DNA of 64,000 bases from contig WGOB01000008.1 of the NCBI GenBank assembly GCA_016124255.1, positions 62,001-126,000 on the forward strand, given 5' to 3'. Of the stretch, positions 51,530 to 59,885 are shown piece by piece. The notes under the pieces were generated by a model, which saw nothing but the letters and a program-made list of their open reading frames with translations, was not told the DNA's origin and ran no database searches. Each line of letters begins with the position of its first letter. Position 1 is the stretch's first letter. Source of the DNA: Alphaproteobacteria bacterium (lineage in GTDB: Bacteria; Pseudomonadota; Alphaproteobacteria; Caulobacterales; Aquidulcibacteraceae). The position numbers and the translations under genes were made by a program.

Positions 51530-52077
51530 CCCCGCCGTTTCCCGCCGATGGCGCCCGCGCCCGCCGGCTCGAACGCATGATCCGCGTCGATCACGCGGGA
51601 GAATATGGGGCGGTGCAGATTTATCGCGGCCAGCGCGCCGTGTTCGATCGCCTCCCTGGAAAAGCCCACATCGCAGCCATGATCGCTGACATGGAAGCCG
51701 GCGAAGCCGAGCATTTGGAGACGTTCGATCGCCTCATAGCGGAGCGCAATGTGCGCCCCACGATCATGGCGCCGCTCTGGCGCGTCGCCGGCTTCGGCCT
51801 CGGCGCCGCTACTGCTTTGCTGGGGGAGAAGGCCGCCCACGCCTGCACCGCCGCCGTCGAGGAAGTGATCGAGGAGCACTACGCCGATCAGGCCCGCGCG
51901 CTCGGCGAAGAAGAGCCGGGCTTCCGCCGCACGATCGAGAAATTCCGCGCCGATGAAAGCAGCCATCGCGAAACCGCGCTGCGCGAAGGCGCGGCCGAGG
52001 CGCCCGGCTACCGGCTGCTGTCCTCGGCGATCAAGTTCGGTTGCCGCGCCGCGATCCGCATCTCGGAGCGCGTGTGA
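51526..52077 (+). CDS. coq7: Demethoxyubiquinone hydroxylase Coq7
   Basis: MIRVDHAGEYGAVQIYRGQRAVF...EAGEAEHLETFDRLIAERNVRPTIMAPLWRVAGFGLGAATALLGEKAAHACTAAVEEVIEEHY. Confidence 0.95.
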   Translation: MTPPFPADGARARRLERMIRVDHAGEYGAVQIYRGQRAVFDRLPGKAHIAAMIADMEAGEAEHLETFDRLIAERNVRPTIMAPLWRVAGFGLGAATALLGEKAAHACTAAVEEVIEEHYADQARALGEEEPGFRRTIEKFRADESSHRETALREGAAEAPGYRLLSSAIKFGCRAAIRISERV

Positions 52078-52697
52078 AGGGCCCGCCCGCGCCGCGCCGC
52101 GCCGAAAACGCGGAGCGCGACGCCGTCGGCGACATCCTCACCGACGCCTTCGTCGACGAGCCCGGCCTCAATTGGTGGCTGAAACAGGACAAGGAAAAGG
52201 AGCGCGCCCGCGCGCGGTTTTTCCACGCGGTCGTCCGCACCGTCGTCCATCCACGGCGCGAATTGTGGATCTGCGGCGATGAGGCGGCCGCGCTCTGGTG
52301 CCCGCCGGGCGCCGCCGCCTTCCAGATGTCGCCGATCAAGGGGCTCTTGCTCACGCCCTTCTGGCTGACCATCGCGGGCCAGCAGGGGATGCGTCGGGCG
52401 ATGGCGTTCGGCGCCGCGCTGGCCGAGCAGCATCCCGCGGCCCCTCATGCGCATCTGGTGTTTCTGGGCGTGCGCCAGCGTGCGCAAGGTCGCGGCCTTG
52501 GCTCGGCGCTCCTCAAGGCGGGCTTGGCCGGCGTCGACTCCGCGCGCTTGCCCGCCTACCTGGAGGCGACGCTGGAGCGCAACGTCGCCCTCTACCTTCG
52601 CCACGGGTTTGAGATCACTGCGGAATTTGACGCCCCCGGCGGCGGCCCGCATGTCTGGGCGATGGTCCGCGCGCCGGCTGCGGCGCCGCCGGACTGA
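52074..52697 (+). CDS. GNAT N-acetyltransferase
   Basis: Acetyltransferase pattern HLVFLGVRQRAQGRGLGSALLKAGLAGVDSARLPAYLEATLERNVALYLRHGFEI; GTGA overlap with coq7. Confidence 0.82.
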   Translation: MKGPPAPRRAENAERDAVGDILTDAFVDEPGLNWWLKQDKEKERARARFFHAVVRTVVHPRRELWICGDEAAALWCPPGAAAFQMSPIKGLLLTPFWLTIAGQQGMRRAMAFGAALAEQHPAAPHAHLVFLGVRQRAQGRGLGSALLKAGLAGVDSARLPAYLEATLERNVALYLRHGFEITAEFDAPGGGPHVWAMVRAPAAAPPD

Positions 52698-53008
52698 CGC
52701 AAGCGCGGCGGCGAAGCTTTCGTCGCTCCGCCGCCGCGCGCCGCCCCGGGCCCGCCTACCCCCAGCCCCCCGGGGCCTGCTCGAAACCGCCGCGCCTCGC
52801 GCCCATCACACAACGGCGCCCCCGGCGCCCTGACGCGTGCTGATGAAGGGTCAGTCAGCCCCGTCTAGGACTTATTCGCTTCTTACGCTTCTTTATGGGC
52901 CGAACGTCTCCCCGTCTGAGCCAAGGACGCGTAAGGAGCGAGTGCGTCCCCGCACGGCTGCAGCGCCCCGCGCGGCGAACGCAAAACCGACGAACAACGC
53001 TCTCGAGC

Positions 53009-53056
53009 GAGACTGGGCGGCGGGACAGACCCGCCGAGGGCCGGCCGCCCAGTCTC
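53009..53056. repeat. 48-nt inverted repeat: 13-bp perfect stem with alternative 7-bp inner hairpin
   Basis: GAGACTGGGCGGC ... GCCGCCCAGTCTC; inner CGGCGGG-ACAGA-CCCGCCG. Confidence 0.85.
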
Positions 53057-53337
53057 CACTCTGGATGCCTGCGCTACGCCTCCTTAGATCCATTGTGAGC
53101 ATAGATGCACACAGCCCTCATTCGGAGTCAAATGCCAGGTTCGATCACTCGCCCTGTCATTCGTTCCATACGTTAGGTTCGCCCCAATTAAGGCCATGTC
53201 AACTGGATTCCCCTCGCAGCGCCCTAAGCTTGCCACCGCACCCCCGAATCATGCAGGTTTGTGTGACATTTTTAAAACACAGGCTCCTTTGAGCCATGTC
53301 TTAGCGAAGAATCCACCTTTAAGCGGGAAGCCTCGTC

Positions 53338-54255
53338 ATGCCGCTCAGCGAAAGTCCCATCGCCGAAGGAGCCCGTCCTCAGTCCAAGTTCGCGTCCGGC
53401 GTGCGCCGGAATACGACTTGCACCGATCAAGATGAGAGGCTGATGGAACAGATAGACGAGATATTTCGGCTCACGCCGGGCGATTATCGGGACACGCTAA
53501 GAGCATTCCCGCGGCGTGCGGAGCGCCCGAAGACCTATGGAAGTCTTCTGAGTGTGCCAATAACGCACGATAGCCCGCGGACGGACGACGGGTGTTATCC
53601 TTTCTGGGAAGAAGATCACGCCGACAAGCGCCACTTTTATCTTGGCGGTTTCAATCACTTCATGCGATCCGGCGCCGTCGGCGACGTCAAGGAATTGCAC
53701 GTCTTTTCGAAGGACGCGCTTGAACTTGTGCAGGACCTGCGCGGTTGGACCGATATGCCTGGCCCACGCGACGCCTGGACGGAGTTTTCCTACAATCAGG
53801 TTCGCCACGCCAAGAACGGCATGCCGCTCTACTTCCAGAAGGCGGCCATCGTCATGCTCTGCTGCGAGCTCGCCATGCGCGACCGGATAAAAGGAAAAAA
53901 GGAAAGAAGTCGCCTTCGAATAGAGCACGAAGACGAGCAACAGATTTATTTGTACATGAGCATTATTCCGGCGTGCTGGAATATTGATGATTTCAATCGC
54001 GCCTATCTCGATCGTCTTGAAGACGCGCACCCCGGCGCCAAGGCGCAATTGTGCGACGCCGCCGGCCAGACCTCGATCCGCGTGATTGAAGAACTTGCCG
54101 ACGGCTATACCGTCACCCGCGCTACGGCCGCCGCCATCAAGGATTTCGTCGACAAGACCTATCCGAGGTTTCCCCTTGGCCGTGTCCGCGCGCGCCCCGG
54201 CAAGCGCCTGGGGAGGCGCCATGCGTCGGACAAGGAAGCCCTCGATCGCGGCTAA
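53338..54255 (+). CDS. Hypothetical protein (about 305 aa), no family recognised
   Basis: Open frame with non-Ala/Arg-biased composition (MEQIDEIFRLTPGDYRDTLRAFPRRAERPKTYGSLLSVPITHDSPRTDDGCYPFWEED...). Confidence 0.7.
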   Translation: MPLSESPIAEGARPQSKFASGVRRNTTCTDQDERLMEQIDEIFRLTPGDYRDTLRAFPRRAERPKTYGSLLSVPITHDSPRTDDGCYPFWEEDHADKRHFYLGGFNHFMRSGAVGDVKELHVFSKDALELVQDLRGWTDMPGPRDAWTEFSYNQVRHAKNGMPLYFQKAAIVMLCCELAMRDRIKGKKERSRLRIEHEDEQQIYLYMSIIPACWNIDDFNRAYLDRLEDAHPGAKAQLCDAAGQTSIRVIEELADGYTVTRATAAAIKDFVDKTYPRFPLGRVRARPGKRLGRRHASDKEALDRG

Positions 54256-54279
54256 ACCGTCGTGACGCACAAAGACGCT

Positions 54280-55188
54280 TTAGACGACCTTTCCGGTTTT
54301 CTCCCCCGCGTCCCGCTCTTCCACGCCCAGCGCATCCGCCAGCCGCGCCTGCGCGCTCCCGGGCCGAAGCGGCGTCTGCTGGCTCGCGTGCGGCGCCCAC
54401 CCGGTCAGCGTCACGATCTCGAACGTCGCCCGCACCCGCCCGTCCGGATCGGAGAAGCGGCGCGCATACGCCGCGCCCGCCTTGATCGCCGCCGACCGGG
54501 TCAGCGGTCCCGCGCGCGTCGCCAGCGCGTTCGTCTCGCCCATCCCGCGCAGGTCCCGCAACAGCCCGAACGGATCGCGATAGCGCGCCGTAATAACGTC
54601 CCGGTCCGCCGCCGGCAGCGCGAACCCGGCGCGCTGCAGCAGCGCCCCAAGCGCTCGCACGTCGGCGAACGGCGCCACCCGCAGCCCCGCGCCGCCCCGC
54701 GCCTCCGCCTCGCCCTCCAGCAGCGCCGTGCGCAGCTCGCTCAGCGTGTCGCCGCCGAACACCGACGCCAGCATCAGCCCATCCCCCGTCAGCCCCGCGC
54801 GCACCTGGATCAGCGCGCCGGGCAGATCGTTCGCCCAATGCAGGAAGAGCGGAGAGAGCACGAGATCGAAATGGCCCACCGCAAACGGCAGGGCGTCCGG
54901 CGCCAGCGCGACCCCGCCGGGCGCGAGCGGCGCGACGCTGTCCGCCGCAATCGTCTCGCCGATCCGCGCCGCCAGCGCCGGCCGCGCCGCGATCGCGCCG
55001 CGCATCAGTCCCGGCGCCCCCAGGAGCAGCGCGCGGTTGAACCGGCGCGGGATCGCTTCGAGGCGCTCGGCCAGATCGTCCGCCGCGTTCTTGTGCAGGA
55101 ATGCGCGCGTGTCGAACCGCCCCGCCGCGCGCGCTCTATGCAGACGCGCCAAACGCGCATCAAATAAAGGGGCGGGAGGCGCGGTCAT
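54280..55188 (-). CDS. SAM-dependent methyltransferase (BioC/NDUFAF5-like)
   Basis: PPAPLFDARLARLHRARAAGRFDTRAFLHKNAADDLAERLEAI...FDLVLSPLFLHWANDLPGALIQVRAGLTGDGLMLASVFGGDTLSELR. Confidence 0.88.
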   Translation of the reverse strand: MTAPPAPLFDARLARLHRARAAGRFDTRAFLHKNAADDLAERLEAIPRRFNRALLLGAPGLMRGAIAARPALAARIGETIAADSVAPLAPGGVALAPDALPFAVGHFDLVLSPLFLHWANDLPGALIQVRAGLTGDGLMLASVFGGDTLSELRTALLEGEAEARGGAGLRVAPFADVRALGALLQRAGFALPAADRDVITARYRDPFGLLRDLRGMGETNALATRAGPLTRSAAIKAGAAYARRFSDPDGRVRATFEIVTLTGWAPHASQQTPLRPGSAQARLADALGVEERDAGEKTGKVV

Positions 55189-55951
55189 GGGCGCACCTTA
55201 TGGTCAGGCGAAGGCGATGGGGAGCCGCGGCGCTGTCGCGCGGCTGGCCGATCTCGTCTGGCCCCCGCACTCGCTCTTGTCCGACGCGATGGTCGCCGCG
55301 CCCGGCGCGATCGAGCCGGACCTCTGGGCAAGCCTCGATTTCCTCACCGCGCCGCTCTGCGCGCGCTGCGGCCGGCCGCTGGAGCAGGACGCCGGCGAGG
55401 AAGCCGCATGCGGCCCCTGCATCGCCGATCCGCCGGTCTATGGCCGCGCCCGCGCCGCGCTTGCTTACGACGATCTCTCCAGCCGTCTGGTCCTGGATTT
55501 GAAGCGCGGCGGCCGCCGCGATGGGCTGCCCGTGTTCGCGGCCTGGATGGCGCAGGCGGCTGGGCCGCTGATCGCGGAGGCCGATCTGATCGCGCCCGCG
55601 CCGCTGCACTGGACGCGCCTCGCCGCGCGGAAATTCAATCAGGCCGCCTGGCTTGCGCTCACTCTGGCGCGCCGCGCCAACAAGCCCTGGTCGCCGGCGG
55701 CGCTGCGCCGCGTGAAGCGCCGCCCGAGCCAGGCCGGCATGAGCGCCGCGGAGCGCCGCCGCAATGTCGCGGGCAGTTTCGCTGCGTCGAAACGCGTCGT
55801 GGCGGGCAAGCGGGTTTTGCTGGTCGATGATGTGCTTACCACCGGCGCCACCGCCGACGCCTGCGCGCGCGCGCTGAACAAGGCCGGCGCCGCGGCCGTT
55901 GATGTCGTGACGCTCGCCCGCGTCGTCCGCCCGCAAGACGTGACCGTATGA
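55187..55951 (+). CDS. comF: ComF family phosphoribosyltransferase
   Basis: APLCARCGRPLEQDAGEEAACGPCIADPP...RKFNQAAWLALTLAR...VLLVDDVLTTGATADACARAL; start may be the internal ATG at 55217. Confidence 0.9.
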   Translation: MGAPYGQAKAMGSRGAVARLADLVWPPHSLLSDAMVAAPGAIEPDLWASLDFLTAPLCARCGRPLEQDAGEEAACGPCIADPPVYGRARAALAYDDLSSRLVLDLKRGGRRDGLPVFAAWMAQAAGPLIAEADLIAPAPLHWTRLAARKFNQAAWLALTLARRANKPWSPAALRRVKRRPSQAGMSAAERRRNVAGSFAASKRVVAGKRVLLVDDVLTTGATADACARALNKAGAAAVDVVTLARVVRPQDVTV

Positions 55952-55976
55952 GCCCCGAGAGGAGACCATCGCCGCC

Positions 55977-56240
55977 ATGAGCGCGCCTGTCACCATCTAC
56001 ACCCGCGCCTTCTGCCCCTATTGCACGCGCGCGCTCGGTCTCTTGAAAACAAAGGGCGCCGCTGTGACCGAGATCGACGCGACGTTCAGTCCCGGCGCCA
56101 AGGCCGAGATGATCCAGCGCGCGAACGGCGCGCGCACCTTCCCGCAGATCTTCATCGGCGATCATCATGTCGGCGGCTGCGATGAGCTGCACGCGCTTGA
56201 CCGCGCCGGCCGCCTCGATCCGCTTCTGGCGGGCGCCTGA
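55977..56240 (+). CDS. grxC: Glutaredoxin 3
   Basis: VTIYTRAFCPYCTRALGLLKTKGA...RTFPQIFIGDHHVGGCDEL. Confidence 0.95.
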   Translation: MSAPVTIYTRAFCPYCTRALGLLKTKGAAVTEIDATFSPGAKAEMIQRANGARTFPQIFIGDHHVGGCDELHALDRAGRLDPLLAGA

Positions 56241-57073
56241 TGGGGCGCGTGCTTCGCGTCGCGCTCGCGCAATTGCGCTCCGGCATTGATCCCGCCGCCA
56301 ACCGCGCCCACGCGCTGCCATTGCTGCGCGAGGCCGCCGCCAGCGGCGCGCGCCTCATCGCCACGCCCGAATGCACCACGCGGCTGGATCGCAATCGCGA
56401 TCGCCTGCTGCCCGCGCTCCTGGAGGAGGAGATTGATCCCGATGTGAAGGCCTGGCGCGCCATCGCCGCCGAACTCGGCGTCTGGCTGCTGCTCGGCTCC
56501 ACCACAGTGAAGGCGCAGGACGGCCGCGGCTACAATCGCTCGCTGCTCTTCAGCCCCGACGGCAAGATCGCCGCCCGTTACGACAAGATCCACCTGTTCG
56601 ACGTGCAGCTCGGCTCGAAGAGCGAGACCTATCGCGAGAGCGCGACGTTCGCGCCGGGCGAGAAGGCCGTGCTTGCCGAGGGCCCGATGGGCGCCAGGCT
56701 CGGCCTCACCATCTGCTACGACGTGCGCTTTCCCGCTCTGTATCGCGCGCTGGCGCTGGCCGGCGCCGCGATCATCGCCGTGCCCGCAGCCTTCACCCGC
56801 CCCACTGGCGAGGCGCATTGGGAGGCGCTGCTGCGCGCCCGCGCCATCGAGACCAACGCCTTCGTGATCGCGCCCGCGCAGGGCGGCGTCCACGAAGACG
56901 GCCGCGGCACCTGGGGCCGGTCCATGATCGTGGACCCCTGGGGCAAGGTGATCGCAGCCCTCGATCACGATGAGCCGGGGCTTGTCGCCGCCGATCTCGA
57001 TCTCGATCTGGTGGACGTGGCCCGCGCCAAGATTCCCGCTTGGCGCGGCGGCCCCGCGTTTGAAGGACCCTAA
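56240..57073 (+). CDS. Carbon-nitrogen hydrolase (nitrilase/amidase family)
   Basis: RVALAQLRSGIDPAANR...YDKIHLFDVQLGSKSETYRES...GLTICYDVRFPALYRALALAGA. Confidence 0.92.
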   Translation: MGRVLRVALAQLRSGIDPAANRAHALPLLREAAASGARLIATPECTTRLDRNRDRLLPALLEEEIDPDVKAWRAIAAELGVWLLLGSTTVKAQDGRGYNRSLLFSPDGKIAARYDKIHLFDVQLGSKSETYRESATFAPGEKAVLAEGPMGARLGLTICYDVRFPALYRALALAGAAIIAVPAAFTRPTGEAHWEALLRARAIETNAFVIAPAQGGVHEDGRGTWGRSMIVDPWGKVIAALDHDEPGLVAADLDLDLVDVARAKIPAWRGGPAFEGP

Positions 57074-57081
57074 GGGCGAAA

Positions 57082-57531
57082 ATGATCCGCTACGATCTCC
57101 GCTGCGCTCAAGGCGATGAATTCGAAGCGTGGTTCGGCGCCATGGCGGATTACGATCGCCAGGCCGAAGCCAAGCTCATCGAGTGCCCCCATTGCGGCTC
57201 CCGCGATGTCGAGAAGGCGCCCATGGCGCCGGCGATCGTCCGTGGACGGACCGAGTCGGAGAAAGGCGCGGACCGGCGCGACCCCGATGCGCAAAGAAGG
57301 GTCGCCGTCGCGATGGCGCAGGAGGTGAAGAACCACATCCGCGACAATTTCGACTATGTCGGCGACGATTTCCCCGCCGAGGCCCGCAAGATGCACGATG
57401 GCGAGACCGAGCACCGCCCGATCTGGGGCGAAGCCACCCCCGATGAGGCCCGCCAAATGGCGGAGGAGGGGCTGCCCGTCGCGCCGCTGCCCCCCGCGCT
57501 CGCGCCCACCCCGCCGAAGAAGGTGAACTGA
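57082..57531 (+). CDS. DUF1178 family protein
   Basis: MIRYDLRCAQGDEFEAWFGAMADYDRQAEAKLIECPHCGSRDVEKAPMAPAI. Confidence 0.92.
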   Translation: MIRYDLRCAQGDEFEAWFGAMADYDRQAEAKLIECPHCGSRDVEKAPMAPAIVRGRTESEKGADRRDPDAQRRVAVAMAQEVKNHIRDNFDYVGDDFPAEARKMHDGETEHRPIWGEATPDEARQMAEEGLPVAPLPPALAPTPPKKVN

Positions 57532-57629
57532 CCCCGCGCCGATCGCGCGCTGGCGATTGCGCTTTCCTCCCCGCCTTGAGCCGCTAAGGTTGAGCGCAAA
57601 GCCAAGGCCAAAAGACCGACGGAGGAGAC

Positions 57630-58982
57630 GTGACCGACATCGTGGGCCAGGCCGCGCAGCCTGCAGCAGCGACCGTGCGTCCCGTCACCGACGGCTATCG
57701 CCGCTACGCGATGGGCCTTCTCCTCGTCATCTACATCATGAATTTCGTCGATCGGCAGGTGGTCAACATCCTGGCCGAGCCGATCAAGCGGGAACTCGGC
57801 CTCCTCGATTGGCAATTGGGCGCGATGACGGGCCTGGCCTTCGCGCTGTTCTACACCGTCCTCGGCCTGCCCATCGCGCGCTACGCCGAACGCGGCCACC
57901 GCCCCTACATCATCGCGGTCGCGCTCGCGATCTGGTCGGGCTTCACCGCGCTCTGCGGCGCCGCGCAGAATTTCGTTCAGCTTGTGCTCGCGCGCATCGG
58001 CGTCGGCGTCGGCGAGGCCGGCTGCACGCCCCCCGCGCACTCGCTGATCATGGATTACGTGCCCAAGGAAAAGCGCGCCTCCGCGCTCGCCTTCTATTCG
58101 ATGGGCACGCCGCTCGGCAGCCTGCTCGGCATGGCCGTCGGCGGCATCGTCGCGGATGCGTTCGGCTGGCGCTGGGCGTTCGTCGTCTGCGGCATCCCCG
58201 GCATTATTCTGGCGGTCGTCGCCGCGATGACGCTGGTCGAGCCGCGCGTGCGCAAGACCGTGTCTGATCTGAAGGCCAAGGCGCCGACGGGCGCGACCTT
58301 CCAGCAGGCGCTCAAAGTTCTCTCCGCCAAGCGCACGTTCTGGCTCGTCGCTTTCGCCGCGGCGGTGAAGGCCTTCATCGGCTACGGCCACGCGCCGTTC
58401 ACCGCGTCCTTCTTCTACCGCAACCACACCGAAGAGATCGCCGAACTCGCCGCGCGCTTTGGCCTGCAATCCGGCGGCTTTCTCGGATTGTCGCTCGGCC
58501 TCGTCGCCGGCCTCGGCGGCGCGTTCGGCGCCTTTATGGGCGGCGCCATCGCCGACAAGTACGGCGGCCGCGATTATCGCGCCTATGTCAGCGTCCCCGC
58601 GATCGCCTCGCTGATCACGATCCCGATCTACATTTTCGCGGTCACGCTGCCGTTCGCGTCGTTCGCGATCCTGACGCTGTCGCTGAACGCGGTCCTCGGC
58701 ACGCTCTGGTACGGCCCGGTCTACGCCACCGCCCAGTCGATCGTGCCCCCGCACATGCGCGCCACCGCAGCGGCGGTGATGCTGTTCGTGATCAATCTCG
58801 TCGGCCTCGGTCTCGGCCCGCTCGCCGTCGGCGTGCTCAGCGACGTGTTCGCGTTCCAGCTCGGTCTGGGCGAAGCCGAAGGCATCCGCTGGGCGCTGAT
58901 CGTCTCCGCCCTGGCGGGCGTCGCCTCGTTCGTCCTCTTCTGGATGGCCCGCAAGACCATCCGCGAAGAGATGGAGGATTGA
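57630..58982 (+). CDS. MFS transporter (spinster-like)
   Basis: RYAMGLLLVIYIMNFVDRQVVNILAEPIKRELGLLDWQLGAMTGLAFALFYTVLGLPIARYAERGHR. Confidence 0.92.
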   Translation: MTDIVGQAAQPAAATVRPVTDGYRRYAMGLLLVIYIMNFVDRQVVNILAEPIKRELGLLDWQLGAMTGLAFALFYTVLGLPIARYAERGHRPYIIAVALAIWSGFTALCGAAQNFVQLVLARIGVGVGEAGCTPPAHSLIMDYVPKEKRASALAFYSMGTPLGSLLGMAVGGIVADAFGWRWAFVVCGIPGIILAVVAAMTLVEPRVRKTVSDLKAKAPTGATFQQALKVLSAKRTFWLVAFAAAVKAFIGYGHAPFTASFFYRNHTEEIAELAARFGLQSGGFLGLSLGLVAGLGGAFGAFMGGAIADKYGGRDYRAYVSVPAIASLITIPIYIFAVTLPFASFAILTLSLNAVLGTLWYGPVYATAQSIVPPHMRATAAAVMLFVINLVGLGLGPLAVGVLSDVFAFQLGLGEAEGIRWALIVSALAGVASFVLFWMARKTIREEMED

Positions 58983-59012
58983 AACCTCCCCCGCGTGCAG
59001 GGGAGCATGAAC

Positions 59013-59687
59013 TCAGCTCACTCTTTCCGCAGAGGTCATCCGCGGAAACAGCCGCTCCAGCGCCGCGATCTTCGGCGCATCGTGCATCACGATGTACGGA
59101 TGGCGCGGGTTCTCCGCCATGAAGTTCTGGTGATACGCCTCCGCCGCATAGAAGCGCGGCAGCGGGTCCACGCGCGTCACGATCGGCGCAGCATACGCAT
59201 CCGCCGCATCGAGTTGCGCGATATACGCCCGCGCCACGCGCGCCTGATCATCGTCCAGCGTAAAGATGTGCGAGCGATATTGCGGCCCATGATCGGGACC
59301 CTGACGATTGAGCTGCGTGGGGTCATGCGCCACCGAGAAGAACACGCGCAGCAATTGCCCATACGTGACGACGCGCGGGTCGTAGACGATCTCCACCGCC
59401 TCCGCATGCCCCGTCCGTCCGCCGGAGACGCGCCCGTAATCCGCGTCGGCGGCTGAGCCGCCTGCATAGCCTGAGCGCACGCTCACCACGCCGCGCACGC
59501 GCTCGAACACGGCCTCCACGCCCCAGAAGCACCCGCCCGCAAACACCGCCGTCTGCCGCGTCGAGCCGCCGGCGGGCACATCGACCGCCGCCGCAGGGAC
59601 CAGCCGCGGCGGCTCATCTCCAGAAGCGGCCGGCGCACACGCGCCAAGCGCAAGCGCGAGAACGAGGGGAGTCAGCAAACGGCGCAA
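59013..59687 (-). CDS. msrA: Peptide methionine sulfoxide reductase MsrA (lipoprotein-type signal)
   Basis: TAVFAGGCFWGVEAVFERVRGVVSVRSGYAGGSAADADYGRVSGGRTGHAEAVEIVYDP. Confidence 0.94.
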   Translation of the reverse strand: MRRLLTPLVLALALGACAPAASGDEPPRLVPAAAVDVPAGGSTRQTAVFAGGCFWGVEAVFERVRGVVSVRSGYAGGSAADADYGRVSGGRTGHAEAVEIVYDPRVVTYGQLLRVFFSVAHDPTQLNRQGPDHGPQYRSHIFTLDDDQARVARAYIAQLDAADAYAAPIVTRVDPLPRFYAAEAYHQNFMAENPRHPYIVMHDAPKIAALERLFPRMTSAERVS

Positions 59688-59772
59688 AGGCGGCCTCCAT
59701 GAAGCGTGTCAGGCCTTATACGCCTGACGAAGCCCATCCGTTTCGCCCTCACGCCCGCGTGATAACCGCTCC

Positions 59773-59870
59773 CCGGACACGGCGGAGCCGTGATCCGGCG
59801 CCCATGTTGGAGGGACGGAGCAAAGCATGGACCCCGGCTCTCCTCCTTCTTTCATGGGACTCAGCCGGGG
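59773..59870. repeat. Composite palindromic repeat region (two strong stems)
   Basis: CCGG-a-CACGGC-GGA-GCCGTG-at-CCGG (59773-59798) and CCCCGGCT...AGCCGGGG (59832-59870). Confidence 0.5.
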
Positions 59871-59885
59871 AGCGTGTACGCGCGA

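Noticed and set aside
53262-53279. TGTGACATTTTTAAAACA as another PpsR operator (TGT-N12-ACA)
   Set aside because: Matches spacing only; lacks the C/G after/before the half-sites and is far from photosynthesis genes.
52837-53292. 151-aa ORF as a gene
   Set aside because: Spans the strong inverted repeat, biased composition, no SD or homology pattern recognised.
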